From Streptomyces tanashiensis (GTDB taxonomy: Bacteria > Actinomycetota > Actinomycetes > Streptomycetales > Streptomycetaceae), in NCBI RefSeq assembly GCF_014648895.1, contig NZ_BMRZ01000003.1:992001-1056000 (forward strand): DNA of 64,000 bases. Reading direction: 5' to 3'. Shown in pieces: positions 32,851 through 41,544 of this stretch. A model generated the notes under the pieces. The model was not told the DNA's origin, searched no databases, and was given only the letters and a program-made list of their open reading frames with translations. A program made the translations under genes and the position numbers. Numbering within the stretch: the stretch's first letter is position 1; each line of letters starts with the position of its first letter.

Positions 32851-34299
32851 TCACTTCAGTGCCGCCTCCATCATCTTCTGCGCCACCGGGGCCGCCAGGC
32901 CGTTGCCGCTGACCTCGGAGCGGGCCGCGCCCGAGTCCTCGATCATCACCGCGACGGCGACCTGCTTCCCGGTCGAGGGGTCCTTGGCGTAGGACGTGAA
33001 CCAGGCGTACGGCGTCTTGCTGTTGTTCTCGCCGTGCTGCGCGGTGCCGGTCTTGCCGCCGACCTCGGCGCCGTCCACGGCCGCGTTGGTGCCGGTGCCC
33101 TTCTCCACCACGGTCACCATCGCGCTCCGCAGCTGCTCGGCCGTCGAGGAGGAGACGATCCGCTCGGTGTCCCCGTCCTCGAAGGACGTCAGCGCGTCGC
33201 CGTCGGAGTCGACGACCTGCGAGACCATGTGCGGGGCGGCGAGCAGGCCGTCGTTGGCGATCGCGGCCGACACCATGGCCATCTGCAGCGGGGTGGCGGT
33301 CACGTCGAACTGACCGATGCCGGTGAGCGCCGTCTGCGCCTTGTCCATGCCGGAGGGGTACACGCTCGCGTAGGCGCGGACCGGGACGTCCAGCTCGTCG
33401 TCGTTGAAGCCGAACTTCTCCGCCATCGCCTTCACCTTGTCCTGCCCCAGGTCGGCGGCCATCTTGGCGAAGACGTTGTTGCAGGAGTACTGGAGCGCGG
33501 TGCGGATCGTGGCGTTCTCGCAGGGCGCGGAGGCGTTCTCGTTCTTCAGCACGGTCCGGGTGCCCGGCAGGGTGTACGGGTCGGGGCTCGTGGTCGCCGT
33601 GTCCACGGAGCCGTACAGGCCGTCCTCCAGGGCGGCTGCAGCGACGACCAGCTTGAAGGTGGAGCCGGGCGGGAGCGGCTGCCGGAGCGCGCGGTTCACC
33701 AGCGGCTTGTCCTCGTCGGTGGTCAGCTCCTTCCAGACGTCGCCGTCGTTCGTCCCGGAGATCTTCGACGGGTCGTAGGACGGGGTGGAGACCATGGCGA
33801 GGATCCGGCCGGTCGCCGGGTCGACGGCGACGGCCGCGCCCTTCTTGTTGCCCAGCGCCCGGTAAGCGGCCTTCTGCACGTCCGGGTCGATCGTGGTGAC
33901 GACGGTGCCCGGTTCCTGCTGCTTGCGGGTGACGGCGTCCACGGGGTTCTTCAGCCGGTCGTCGGTGCCGTCGAGGACCTTGGAGTAGATGCCCTCCAGC
34001 TGGGTGGCGCCGTACGCCTGCGAGCTGTAGCCGGTGACGGCCGCGTACAGCTCGCCGTCCGTGTAGGTGCGCTTGTACGCGAGATCCGTTCCCTCCGTCT
34101 TCTTCGAGCCGGTGACCGGTGAGCCGGCCACGACGATGTTCCCGGGCGGCTGCGCGTACTGCGCGATGGTCTTCCGCCGGTTCTTCGAGTCGTCCGCGAG
34201 CGCCTTGCCTTCGTACGCCTGCACCCAGGTGGCCCGCCCGAGGAGGGCGAGCACCAGGATCAGGACGAAGACCGACGTGTGCCTGATCGTCTTGTTCAT
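32851..34299 (-). CDS. Class B penicillin-binding protein (PbpA-like transpeptidase)
   Basis: A 482-residue membrane-anchored transpeptidase. Residues 8-27 are the signal anchor, 40-140 a short PBP dimerisation-type region, and 150-482 the penicillin-binding domain. Active-site motifs: Ser213-x-x-Lys216 ('PPGSTFKLV'), Ser272-Cys-Asn274 ('YSCNN') and Lys416-Thr-Gly418 ('GGKTGTAQ'). It cross-links peptidoglycan outside the membrane. Streptomyces carry several such PbpA paralogues beside the main FtsI/PBP2; this copy is not next to rodA/ftsW or pknB here, so it is probably an accessory, growth-phase-specific copy (inference). ATG at 34299; divergent from the 34441 gene. Confidence 0.92.
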   Translation of the reverse strand: MNKTIRHTSVFVLILVLALLGRATWVQAYEGKALADDSKNRRKTIAQYAQPPGNIVVAGSPVTGSKKTEGTDLAYKRTYTDGELYAAVTGYSSQAYGATQLEGIYSKVLDGTDDRLKNPVDAVTRKQQEPGTVVTTIDPDVQKAAYRALGNKKGAAVAVDPATGRILAMVSTPSYDPSKISGTNDGDVWKELTTDEDKPLVNRALRQPLPPGSTFKLVVAAAALEDGLYGSVDTATTSPDPYTLPGTRTVLKNENASAPCENATIRTALQYSCNNVFAKMAADLGQDKVKAMAEKFGFNDDELDVPVRAYASVYPSGMDKAQTALTGIGQFDVTATPLQMAMVSAAIANDGLLAAPHMVSQVVDSDGDALTSFEDGDTERIVSSSTAEQLRSAMVTVVEKGTGTNAAVDGAEVGGKTGTAQHGENNSKTPYAWFTSYAKDPSTGKQVAVAVMIEDSGAARSEVSGNGLAAPVAQKMMEAALK

Positions 34300-34440
34300 C
34301 GCACTTCTGGGGACGAACGGGCCGGTGCCGGGCGTTCCGGATGTGTGCCGTTTCTCAGCGAACCTTCATGTCGGAGGCCTGTGCGACGATCATGAGGAGG
34401 CCCTGGTGAGGGGCCGGAGACGTACGGGGGAGGAGCCGGC

Positions 34441-35523
34441 GTGAGCGCGGGTGGGGAGAAGGACGGTTCGTCCGTTCCGGACGAGGTGTGGGCGGAGTTC
34501 CTGAGGACCGCCGGCGAGGGCGGCGACGCGCCGAAGGAGCCGTCCGCGCGGGCCCGCGAGGTCGCGGGCCGGCTGCGGGACCGGCCCGCGGAGCCGACGC
34601 CCTGGCGCGCCCACACGCCCGGGCGGCCCCGGCGGCGGAAGGGCTGGTACGTGGCGGGGTTCGTGGCCTCGCTGGCGCTGCTCGTCGCGGCCGTGGACCC
34701 GGGCGGTCTCGTCGGCTGGTCCGGCGACGGGGACCGGGACGCGAAGCCCCTCGCGCAGGAGACGGCGCGACCGGACGAGGCGCCTCCCGCCGAGCCGGGC
34801 GGGAGGCCCACCCTCGCCGAGCCCTTCCGGGGCTCCCCGGCGGTGCGCTGGGCGGACGGCACGGCCGGCATCACCGTGCCCGCCGCCCGGGCGACCGGCT
34901 GGATGACTGAGGCCGAGGTGGAGCGGGCGCTCGCGCGGACCCGTGACTTCCTCGTCGCGTCCAACCTGGACCCGGCGGTGCTGCGCGGCGCGCGCCCGGA
35001 CAAGGCCGTCGCCCTGATGAACCCGCACCAGAAGGACGTCACGACCTTCGTGACGACCTCGCTGCGCACCCCGGACGAGGACCACGACCCGCTGCTGCTC
35101 TTCAGCCGCTTCGACCCCGCGCAGGCGCGCCCGGCCGGGGACGTGGTGAAGACCCGCGGCCGCCTCTCCTACCGCGAGGGGCGGCTCGGAGCCCTGGAGG
35201 TGACCGCCGACGTCACGTACGTGTACCCGGTCGCGCCGGCCGGCGGCGGCGACGAGGTCGTGCGGGTGATCGTGCGCCGCGAGACCGTGGTGAGCTGGGA
35301 CGATCCGGCGAAGGTCAGCACGGAGAAGGGGACCCTCAGCCTCCTGTCGTACAAGACCTACCTGACGAACGGCGGCTGCGGCGACGTCACCGGCTCCTTC
35401 CGGCCGGAGTTCGGCGGCGGAGGGGCGGGCGCCGACGCGGACGGCAAGGTGGTCGACCCGTACGACCGCACGGGTCCGATCACCGACGGCCGCGGTGACT
35501 GCGGGATCGCCACGCGGTCGTGA
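34441..35523 (+). CDS. Single-pass membrane protein of unknown function
   Basis: A 360-residue protein. An acidic cytoplasmic N-terminus of about 65 residues ('SVPDEVWAEFLRTAGEGG') is followed by a basic stop-transfer patch, one helix (about 69-88, 'GWYVAGFVASLALLVAAV') and a 270-residue extracellular part with 'LMNPHQKDVTTFVTTSLRTP', 'LLLFSRFDPAQARPAGDVVK' and paired Cys ('GGCGDVTG', 'RGDCGIATR') near the end. GTG at 34441 has GGAGGAG upstream. This looks like a conserved Streptomyces membrane protein, possibly envelope-related given the divergent PBP, but no function is recognised. Confidence 0.8.
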   Translation: MSAGGEKDGSSVPDEVWAEFLRTAGEGGDAPKEPSARAREVAGRLRDRPAEPTPWRAHTPGRPRRRKGWYVAGFVASLALLVAAVDPGGLVGWSGDGDRDAKPLAQETARPDEAPPAEPGGRPTLAEPFRGSPAVRWADGTAGITVPAARATGWMTEAEVERALARTRDFLVASNLDPAVLRGARPDKAVALMNPHQKDVTTFVTTSLRTPDEDHDPLLLFSRFDPAQARPAGDVVKTRGRLSYREGRLGALEVTADVTYVYPVAPAGGGDEVVRVIVRRETVVSWDDPAKVSTEKGTLSLLSYKTYLTNGGCGDVTGSFRPEFGGGGAGADADGKVVDPYDRTGPITDGRGDCGIATRS

Positions 35524-35529
35524 GACCCG

Positions 35530-35552
35530 GGCCCCCGCCGCCGGCGGGGGCC
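35530..35552. terminator. Hairpin between convergent genes
   Basis: GGCCCCCGCC (35530-35539) pairs exactly with GGCGGGGGCC (35543-35552) around a 3-base loop. It abuts the stop codon of the response regulator gene on the minus strand and follows the 34441 gene by 6 bases. Confidence 0.75.
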
Positions 35553-36212
35553 TCAGCCCGTCCGTACGAACCCCGACTCGTACGCCAGGATCACCGCCTG
35601 GGTGCGGTCGCGGGCGCCCAGTTTCGCCAGGACCGCCGCCACGTGCGTCTTCACCGTGGCCGGTCCGACGCCCATCCGGCCGGCGATCTCGGCGTTCGTG
35701 AGGCCCGTCGCCACCAGGCGCAGCACCTCCGCCTCCCGCTCGGTGAGCCGCGCCACCCAGGGCGGTGCCACCGGCGGCCGGCGGCGGGCGTGCTCGGCGG
35801 CCAGCCCCCGTACCGCCGCCGGGTAGAGCAGCGAGTCGCTCCGCGCGACCAGCCGGACCGCGCTCACCAGTTCGTCGGCCGCCGCCCGCTTCAGGAGGAA
35901 GCCGGCCGCGCCCACGCGCAGCGCGTCGTACACGTAGGAGTCGTTCTCGAAGGTCGTCACCACCACGATCCGGGGCGGCTCCGCCATCCCGGCGAGGATC
36001 TGCTCGGTGGCCCGGATCCCGTCGATCTCCGGCATCCGCACGTCCATGAGGACGACGTCCGGCCGCTCCGCCCGCACCACCGCCACCGCCTCGGCGCCCG
36101 TGGACGCCTCGCCGACGACCTCCAGGCCGGGTTCCGCGTCCAGGATGACCCGCAGGGCCGTCCGGACCATCCGCTCGTCGTCGGCGAGGACGACCCTGAT
36201 GGGGGCGCTCAC
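35553..36212 (-). CDS. NarL/LuxR-family response regulator
   Basis: A 219-residue regulator: receiver domain (about 4-125) with acidic pocket Asp11/Asp12 and phosphoacceptor Asp57 ('VLMDVRMPEIDG'), Thr near 85 ('VVVTTFEND') and Lys near 107, followed by a LuxR helix-turn-helix (about 152-215, 'LTEREAEVLRLVATGLTNAE', 'GPATVKTHVAAVLAKLGARD'). GTG at 36212 overlaps the stop of the sensor kinase gene, so both are made together. Its targets are unknown; the co-transcribed membrane protein upstream is the only local clue. Confidence 0.9.
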   Translation of the reverse strand: MSAPIRVVLADDERMVRTALRVILDAEPGLEVVGEASTGAEAVAVVRAERPDVVLMDVRMPEIDGIRATEQILAGMAEPPRIVVVTTFENDSYVYDALRVGAAGFLLKRAAADELVSAVRLVARSDSLLYPAAVRGLAAEHARRRPPVAPPWVARLTEREAEVLRLVATGLTNAEIAGRMGVGPATVKTHVAAVLAKLGARDRTQAVILAYESGFVRTG

Positions 36213-37441
36213 CGGGGGATCCTGACCGCGAGGCGCCAGGCGCCGTCCGCCGGACCCGCCTCGGCGGTGCCGCCGAGGAGCCCGGCCCGCTCGGCGATCC
36301 CGCGCAGGCCGCGCCCGCCGTCGGGCCGGGTGACCGGGGGACGGTCGGGGAGGGGGTTCTCCATCGTGATCTCCAATTCCTCGGTACGGGCGTCGAGCCG
36401 TACGGTGACGGGCGCGCCGCCCGCGTGCCGGGCCGCGTTCGTCAGCCCCTCCTGGACGATCCGGTACGCCTCCCGGGACAGCGCCTCCGGTACGGAGCCC
36501 AGGGCGCCGTCCACCGTCAGCGCCACCCGCGGACCGGCGCCCCGCACCAGGGCCTCCAGGGCGTCGAGCCCCGGGCCCACGCCCTCCTCGACCTCCCCGC
36601 CCCGGCGCAACAGGCCGAGGACCCAGTCCAGTTCGCCGACCGTGCGCCGGGTGGTCTCCTCGATCGCGGTCAGCGCCTCCCGGACGAACTCCAGGTCGGC
36701 CGCGTCGCCGTCCAGGACCCGGCGGGCCGCGCCCGCCTGGAGGGTGACCGCGCTCAGGGCGTGGCCGACCGAGTCGTGCAGTTCGCGGGCGAGCCGGTTG
36801 CGGGACTCGGCCTCGGCGGCGCGTCGCTCGGCCGCCGCGAGCCGGTCCGCCGGGCTCGGCCCGAGCAGCCGGGGCGCCTGCCGGGCGAGCAGGGCCCCGG
36901 TCGCGGCGGCGGCGGCGGCGAGCGCGAGCAGCATCAGGAGGCCGGCGGGGAGTGCCGCCCAGACCCAGGCCCGGTCGAGCCCCCAGAACCGGCCGAGTTC
37001 GGAGGTGCGGAGGGCCGGCGAGAACGGCAGCGCCATGACCGCGGCCGCGAACGGCGGCAGGGCCAGCGTCGCCCCGCTGAGCAGCGCCCCGGCGCCCAGG
37101 TGCAGGGTGAACCAGCCGGCCGTCCGGGCCCTGGCCTCCCGGCCGCGCGCGGGGCCGTCCGCGAACCGGTCCGGCTCCACCCCGCACAGGGCCCGCGCCG
37201 CCGCCACCGACATCGGGCGGGCCAGCGGGAAGAGCGCGGTGACCGCGGCGAGCGGCAGCCCCGCCGCGTACGCCCAGAGCTGTGTCCCGAGGCCGCCGGT
37301 GAACATGCCGCCGTCGTCCAGCAGCGGCGCCACGATCAGGGAGCCGACCATCCAGAACGGCATGAACAGCGCGCCGCCCAGGATCAGATGGAGCCAGCGC
37401 AGCCTGGCGCGCTGCCCGAACAGAGCCCGCACCGGTCTCAC
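36209..37441 (-). CDS. Two-component sensor histidine kinase (HisKA_3 type)
   Basis: A 410-residue membrane kinase. The N-terminal half has about four to six hydrophobic helices (about 18-215), which may sense a membrane signal. Then the dimerisation/phosphoacceptor box 'NRLARELHDSVGHALSAVTL' with the His, and an ATPase domain with 'IVQEGLTNAARHAGGAPVTV' (N box) and 'PDGGRGLRGIAERAGLLGG' (G boxes). GTG at 37441 overlaps the stop of the upstream membrane protein gene. The three genes form one coupled operon (membrane protein, kinase, regulator), an arrangement common for NarL systems that control cell-envelope or antibiotic-stress responses. Confidence 0.9.
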   Translation of the reverse strand: MRPVRALFGQRARLRWLHLILGGALFMPFWMVGSLIVAPLLDDGGMFTGGLGTQLWAYAAGLPLAAVTALFPLARPMSVAAARALCGVEPDRFADGPARGREARARTAGWFTLHLGAGALLSGATLALPPFAAAVMALPFSPALRTSELGRFWGLDRAWVWAALPAGLLMLLALAAAAAATGALLARQAPRLLGPSPADRLAAAERRAAEAESRNRLARELHDSVGHALSAVTLQAGAARRVLDGDAADLEFVREALTAIEETTRRTVGELDWVLGLLRRGGEVEEGVGPGLDALEALVRGAGPRVALTVDGALGSVPEALSREAYRIVQEGLTNAARHAGGAPVTVRLDARTEELEITMENPLPDRPPVTRPDGGRGLRGIAERAGLLGGTAEAGPADGAWRLAVRIPR

Positions 37442-38448
37442 GCGTCGGCGCTCCGCCGCAGGGCTGCGCTCTTCCTCAAGTAAGCCGCCACGCACGCGGC
37501 GAGAAGGAACCCGGTGATCATCTCGCCAGCGTAGGACAGCTGTACGAGCCCGGGGATGCGCTTCGTCGGATCCGGATCCGGCAGCAGGGCGACGAGCGAC
37601 ATGTAGGCGCCCCAGCAGCCGACGGCACCCGAGGCCGTCCAGGCCAGGGCGAGCGTGGTGCGGACCCGGAGGCGGGCGGGCCGGCGCAGCACCAGGAACA
37701 GGGTCAGGGCGACGGCGACGACGAGGAAGCCGACCCACTCGGCCTCCAGGACGTAGAAGTCGGAGTCGCGTTCGGCGATCCGCCGGGCGGACAGGCCCGT
37801 GGTCGAGCCGGTCGCCCACAGCAGGTGGAGCGTGGCGGGCAGGAGGGAGACCACGGCACCGGCCACGGCGAGGGCCCGCGCGCCGGGACCGGAGGTGCGG
37901 GCGGGCAGCTCGCCGAGCCGGCCCTGCCACAGATGGCCCCAGCGGTCCCGGGTGTACAGGGCGAAGAGGGTGCCGAGGGAGAGGCCCTGGAGGATGAACC
38001 CGCCGTAGACGACGGCGAAGACCCAGTCGTCCAGGAAGGGTTCGGCGGGCGCGGCGGCCTTCTCGTCGCCGGTGAAGAGGGCGACCGCGAGCTGCGTGGG
38101 ATAGCCGGCCATGATCGGGGCGAGCAGCCCGGTCGCCGCCCACATGGGGAGGGCGAGCGGCCAGGCGGGGAACCGCCGGCCCCAGGCCTGGGTGAGCAGC
38201 AGGGCGAGGACGGCGACGAGGACGTCGGCGACGACCGAGACCGAGTTGGCGATCACCAGCAGCTGCCGGTGCTCCAGGAGCGCGCTCCCGGCCGGGATGC
38301 CGATCTCGCTGCCCGCCACCCAGGCGATCTTGAGCGAGATGTACGGGAGGCAGGCGAGGATCGCGAGGGCGCGCAGCGCCCGGCGGGCGGTGCTCGGGCG
38401 AGGGCCGGCGGCGGGTGCCGGTGCGGTGGGACGCGCGGTCTGTGTCAT
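37438..38448 (-). CDS. Multi-pass membrane protein coupled to a two-component system
   Basis: A 336-residue protein with about eight hydrophobic helices starting at 'ALRALAILACLPYISLKIAW' and ending 'GEMITGFLLAACVAAYLRKS'. Loops contain 'GSEIGIPAGSALLEHRQLLV' and an outside segment 'ATGSTTGLSARRIAERDSDF'. No transport signature. Its stop overlaps the kinase start. It may be an accessory sensor or the effector of the kinase-regulator pair (inference). ATG at 38448. It is divergent from the cupin gene. Confidence 0.8.
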   Translation of the reverse strand: MTQTARPTAPAPAAGPRPSTARRALRALAILACLPYISLKIAWVAGSEIGIPAGSALLEHRQLLVIANSVSVVADVLVAVLALLLTQAWGRRFPAWPLALPMWAATGLLAPIMAGYPTQLAVALFTGDEKAAAPAEPFLDDWVFAVVYGGFILQGLSLGTLFALYTRDRWGHLWQGRLGELPARTSGPGARALAVAGAVVSLLPATLHLLWATGSTTGLSARRIAERDSDFYVLEAEWVGFLVVAVALTLFLVLRRPARLRVRTTLALAWTASGAVGCWGAYMSLVALLPDPDPTKRIPGLVQLSYAGEMITGFLLAACVAAYLRKSAALRRSADA

Positions 38449-38554
38449 GGCTCCACGCTCCCGCGCGGGCCCCGGCCGCCACCTCCTGCCGAGCGGTGAA
38501 CCGCCTCCGCCGCGCGGGGGAGGGGCCCTCCTCCCGCCGTCAGGCCGGATCCAG

Positions 38555-38602
38555 ATTGACCCATGTTTCTGGTGATCGATTGACCCTGCTGCGGGGGTCA
38601 AT
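38555..38602. promoter_or_regulatory. ATTGACCC half-sites upstream of the cupin gene
   Basis: ATTGACCC occurs at 38555-38562 and 38579-38586, and the inverted copy GGGTCAAT at 38595-38602. The last two form a perfect 8-bp-arm palindrome with an 8-base spacer. TAGAGT (38610-38615) follows, 13 bases before the ATG at 38623, as the -10 box of a leaderless message. The binding regulator is unknown. Confidence 0.6.
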
Positions 38603-38622
38603 GGCCTTCTAGAGTAGTGATC

Positions 38623-39120
38623 ATGAACGAGATCGAGACCTTCGCCCCGCTCCTCACCCGCGCCGCCACCGCCGAGACCACCGCCGACCCGAGCAGCGTG
38701 ATGACCCTGCTCGCCGACTCCGACACCACCGGGGGTCAGCTCACCAGCTACCGCTCCTCGTTCGCGAAGGGCGCGGTCGGCGCCCCGGCGCACTTCCACA
38801 CCAAGGCCTCGGAGATGTTCTTCGTGCTCGGCGGCTCGCTCCAGGTCCTGGTCGGCGAGGAGCTGACCGTCCTGGAGCAGGGCGACTTCCTCCTCGTCCC
38901 GCCGCACACCCCGCACGCCTTCGCGGCGGCGCCCGGCGCCGAGGCCGACGTCCTCTTCGTCTTCACGCCCGGCATGGCCCGCTTCGACTACCTGCGCCTC
39001 CTCGGCCGCGTCATGCGGGGCGAGGCGAGCTTCGAGGAGATCAAGGCCTCCTCGGAGCAGTACGACAACCACTACGTCGACAGCCCCGTGTGGCAGAAGG
39101 CCCTCGCCGACCGCGCGTGA
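38623..39120 (+). CDS. Cupin-domain protein
   Basis: A 165-residue single-domain cupin. Metal-binding residues of motif 1 are visible in 'PAHFHTKASEMFFVLGGSLQ' (two His and a Glu), and motif 2 in 'PPHTPHAFAAAPG'. The C-terminus has a short helix pair ('LRLLGRVMRGEASFEEIKAS'). Such proteins are dioxygenase-like, isomerase-like or ligand-binding; which one is not predictable. ATG at 38623 is favoured over GTG 38617 because of the -10 spacing. The ATTGACCC sites upstream suggest specific regulation. Confidence 0.82.
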   Translation: MNEIETFAPLLTRAATAETTADPSSVMTLLADSDTTGGQLTSYRSSFAKGAVGAPAHFHTKASEMFFVLGGSLQVLVGEELTVLEQGDFLLVPPHTPHAFAAAPGAEADVLFVFTPGMARFDYLRLLGRVMRGEASFEEIKASSEQYDNHYVDSPVWQKALADRA

Positions 39121-39129
39121 CCCGGCGGT

Positions 39130-39900
39130 TCAGAGGCGGCGGGTCGCCAGCGTCAGCCGGTCCCGCGCGTCGAACAGCGCGTCCTTGATCATCTGCTCGT
39201 GGGCCGGGGTGAGCCGCGCCACCGGCACCGAGCAGCTGATCGCGTCCCGCGCCGGGGTCCGGTAGGGGATCGCGACGCCGAAGCAGCGCAGCCCCAGGGT
39301 GTTCTCCTCGCGGTCCACCGAGTAGCCCTGCTCGCGGATGACGCGCAGCTCCTCGATGAGCTCCTCGCGGTCGGTGATCGTGTGCTCGGTCAGCGCCGGG
39401 AGGGTCTCGGGGAGCAGCTTGCGCACCTGCTCGTCGCTGTGGGTGGCGAGCAGCGCCTTGCCCAGCGAGGTCGAGTGCGCGGGCAGCCGGCGGCCGACCC
39501 GGGTGAACGGCCGCAGATAGTGCTGGGACTGACGGGTCGCCAGGTACACGACGTTGGTGCCGTCGAGCCGGGCCAGGTGGATGGTCTCGGTGGTGTCGTC
39601 GGAGAGCCGGTCGAGGGTGGGCCGGGAGGCGGCCACCACCTCGTCGCCGTCGATGTACGAGGTGCCGACGAGCAGCGCCCGCACCCCGATCCCGTACCGC
39701 GTGCCCGTCGCGTCCGTCTCCACCCAGCCCAGTTCGACCAGGGTGCGCAGCAGCATGTACAGGCTGGACTTGGGATAGCCGACGGCCTCCTGGACGGCGG
39801 CGAGCGAATGCATCCCGGGGCGCCCCGCGAAGTACTCGAGCAGCTCCACGGTCCGCACCGCGGACTTCACCTGTGCCCCACCCGCGTCGGCAGTCGCCAT
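39130..39900 (-). CDS. IclR-family regulator of the ketoglutarate-semialdehyde dehydrogenase gene
   Basis: A 256-residue regulator: N-terminal winged helix (about 10-75, 'VKSAVRTVELLEYFAGRPGM', 'VGYPKSSLYMLLRTLVELGW') and a C-terminal IclR effector domain ('GRRLPAHSTSLGKALLATHS', 'RGEENTLGLRCFGVAIPYRT'-like region, 'SVPVARLTPAHEQMIKDAL'). IclR proteins often sense sugar acids, as KdgR does. It is divergent from the dehydrogenase gene of the uronate route, and two GTTC-N8-GAAC palindromes lie in the shared region. ATG at 39900, with GTG at 39903 as an alternative. Confidence 0.88.
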   Translation of the reverse strand: MATADAGGAQVKSAVRTVELLEYFAGRPGMHSLAAVQEAVGYPKSSLYMLLRTLVELGWVETDATGTRYGIGVRALLVGTSYIDGDEVVAASRPTLDRLSDDTTETIHLARLDGTNVVYLATRQSQHYLRPFTRVGRRLPAHSTSLGKALLATHSDEQVRKLLPETLPALTEHTITDREELIEELRVIREQGYSVDREENTLGLRCFGVAIPYRTPARDAISCSVPVARLTPAHEQMIKDALFDARDRLTLATRRL

Positions 39901-39960
39901 CACCCTCGCCCCTTTTCCGTTGTCCGGCCGCCCACCGGCCGCCCCGGCCGAACGGGGCCC

Positions 39961-40038
39961 TTGTGGAGACGGCCGGGCCGTCAATAGAGTCCCGCCCAGA
40001 TGCGTTCATCTACGGGAACTGTGTTCAGAATAGCGAAC
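39961..40038. promoter_or_regulatory. Promoter and twin IclR-type operators before the dehydrogenase gene
   Basis: TTGTGG (39961-39966), 18 bases, then TAGAGT (39985-39990) form a promoter for the plus strand. GTTC-N8-GAAC occurs twice, at 40004-40019 and 40023-40038, with a 19-base period. Both lie just downstream of the expected start of transcription (about 39997), a classic repression position. Confidence 0.65.
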
Positions 40039-40050
40039 AGGGGCGTGGCG

Positions 40051-41544
40051 GTGGCGGCAGAACCAGTGTGGAGTGTGGACCCCCGGACGGGGAAGCCGCG
40101 CGAGCAGGTTGCGGTGGAGGCCACAGCCGACGAGGTCGACCGCGCCGTCCGGGCCGCGCACGCCGCCCGCGAGGCCCTCGCCGACCGGGTGCTGCGGGCC
40201 GCCTTCCTCCGTACCGCCGCCGACCTCCTCGACGCCTCCGGCGAGCACGTCGTCGAGGCGGCCGACGCCGAGACCGCCCTCGGCCCCGTCCGGCTCACCG
40301 GCGAACTCGCCCGCACCACCGCCCAGTTGCGTGCCTTCGCCGAGGTCGTCGAGGAGGGCTCCTTCCTCGACGTCCGGATCGACGCGCCCGACCCCGCGGC
40401 CACCCCGCCCCGGCCCGACATGCGCCGCTGGAAGATCCCGCTCGGCGTCGTCGCCGTCTACGCCGCCAGCAACTTCCCCCTCGCCTTCTCCGTCCCCGGC
40501 GGCGACACCGCCAGCGCCCTCGCCGCCGGCTGCCCCGTGGTCGTCAAGGCCCACCCCGACCACCCGGCCACCTCCGAACTCTGCGCCTCCCTGCTGCGCC
40601 GGGCCGCCGCCAGGACCGGGCTCCCCGAGGACGTCCTCGTCCTCGTCCACGGCTTCGACGCGGGCGTGGAGCTCGTCCGTCACCCGCTCGTCGCGGCGGC
40701 GGGCTTCACCGGCTCGATCCGCGGCGGCCGGGCCCTCTTCGACGAGGCCGTCGCCCGGCCCGTCCCCATCCCCTTCCACGGCGAACTCGGCTCCCTCAAC
40801 CCGGTCGTGATCACCGAGGCCGCCGCCGCGGAGCGCGCCGAGGAGATCGGCGCCGGGCTCGCCGGCTCCATGACCCTGGGCGTCGGCCAGTTCTGCACCA
40901 AGCCCGGCTTCGTGCTCGCCCCCCGAGGCGCGGACGGCGACCGCTTCCTCGACGCCCTCACCGCCGCCGTCAGCGAGACCGAGCCGGCCGTCATGCTCGA
41001 CCACCGGATGCGGGACGCCTTCGTCGCCGGGGTCGCCGAGCGCGCCGCGCTCGCCGGGGTCCACACCCCGGTCACCCCCGGCGCGGGCGGCGCCCACACC
41101 GTCAGCGCCGGCGTCCTCGCCGTCGACGCCGCCGCGCTCGCCGACGGCGGCCACCGCCTCCTCCTGGAGGAGTGCTTCGGACCGGTCACCGTCGTCGCCC
41201 GCTACTCCACCCGGGAGGAGGTGACCGCCGTCCTCGGCCTGCTCCCCGGCAACCTCACGGCCACCCTGCACATCGCCGAGGACGACGAGGCGGCCGCGCC
41301 GCTGCTCGCCGAGCTCACGCCCCTCGCCGGCCGCGTCCTCGTCAACGGCTGGCCCACCGGCGTCGCCGTCGCGCCCGCCCAGCACCACGGCGGCCCCTAC
41401 CCGGCCACCACCTCCACCTCCACCTCGGTCGGCGCGACCGCGATCGAGCGCTGGCTGCGCCCGGTCACGTACCAGTCGACGCCCGACCACCTCCTCCCGC
41501 CGGAACTCCGCGACGGCAACCCGCTGGGACTTCCGAGGCGCTAG
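40051..41544 (+). CDS. 2-oxoglutarate semialdehyde (2,5-dioxovalerate) dehydrogenase
   Basis: A 497-residue aldehyde dehydrogenase of the KGSADH type, recognised by 'VWSVDPRTGKPREQVAVEAT' and 'NFPLAFSVPGGDTASALAAG', with the pair 'FHGELGSLNPVVI' (general-base Glu) and 'LGVGQFCTKPGF' (catalytic Cys). It oxidises 2-oxoglutarate semialdehyde to 2-oxoglutarate with NAD(P)+, the last step of oxidative uronate, glucarate or pentose routes. GTG at 40051 has AGGGG 7 bases upstream; GTG at 40045 is too close to it. It completes the chain begun by udh and kdgD 22 kb away. It overlaps the convergent oxidoreductase gene by 4 bases. Confidence 0.9.
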   Translation: MAAEPVWSVDPRTGKPREQVAVEATADEVDRAVRAAHAAREALADRVLRAAFLRTAADLLDASGEHVVEAADAETALGPVRLTGELARTTAQLRAFAEVVEEGSFLDVRIDAPDPAATPPRPDMRRWKIPLGVVAVYAASNFPLAFSVPGGDTASALAAGCPVVVKAHPDHPATSELCASLLRRAAARTGLPEDVLVLVHGFDAGVELVRHPLVAAAGFTGSIRGGRALFDEAVARPVPIPFHGELGSLNPVVITEAAAAERAEEIGAGLAGSMTLGVGQFCTKPGFVLAPRGADGDRFLDALTAAVSETEPAVMLDHRMRDAFVAGVAERAALAGVHTPVTPGAGGAHTVSAGVLAVDAAALADGGHRLLLEECFGPVTVVARYSTREEVTAVLGLLPGNLTATLHIAEDDEAAAPLLAELTPLAGRVLVNGWPTGVAVAPAQHHGGPYPATTSTSTSVGATAIERWLRPVTYQSTPDHLLPPELRDGNPLGLPRR

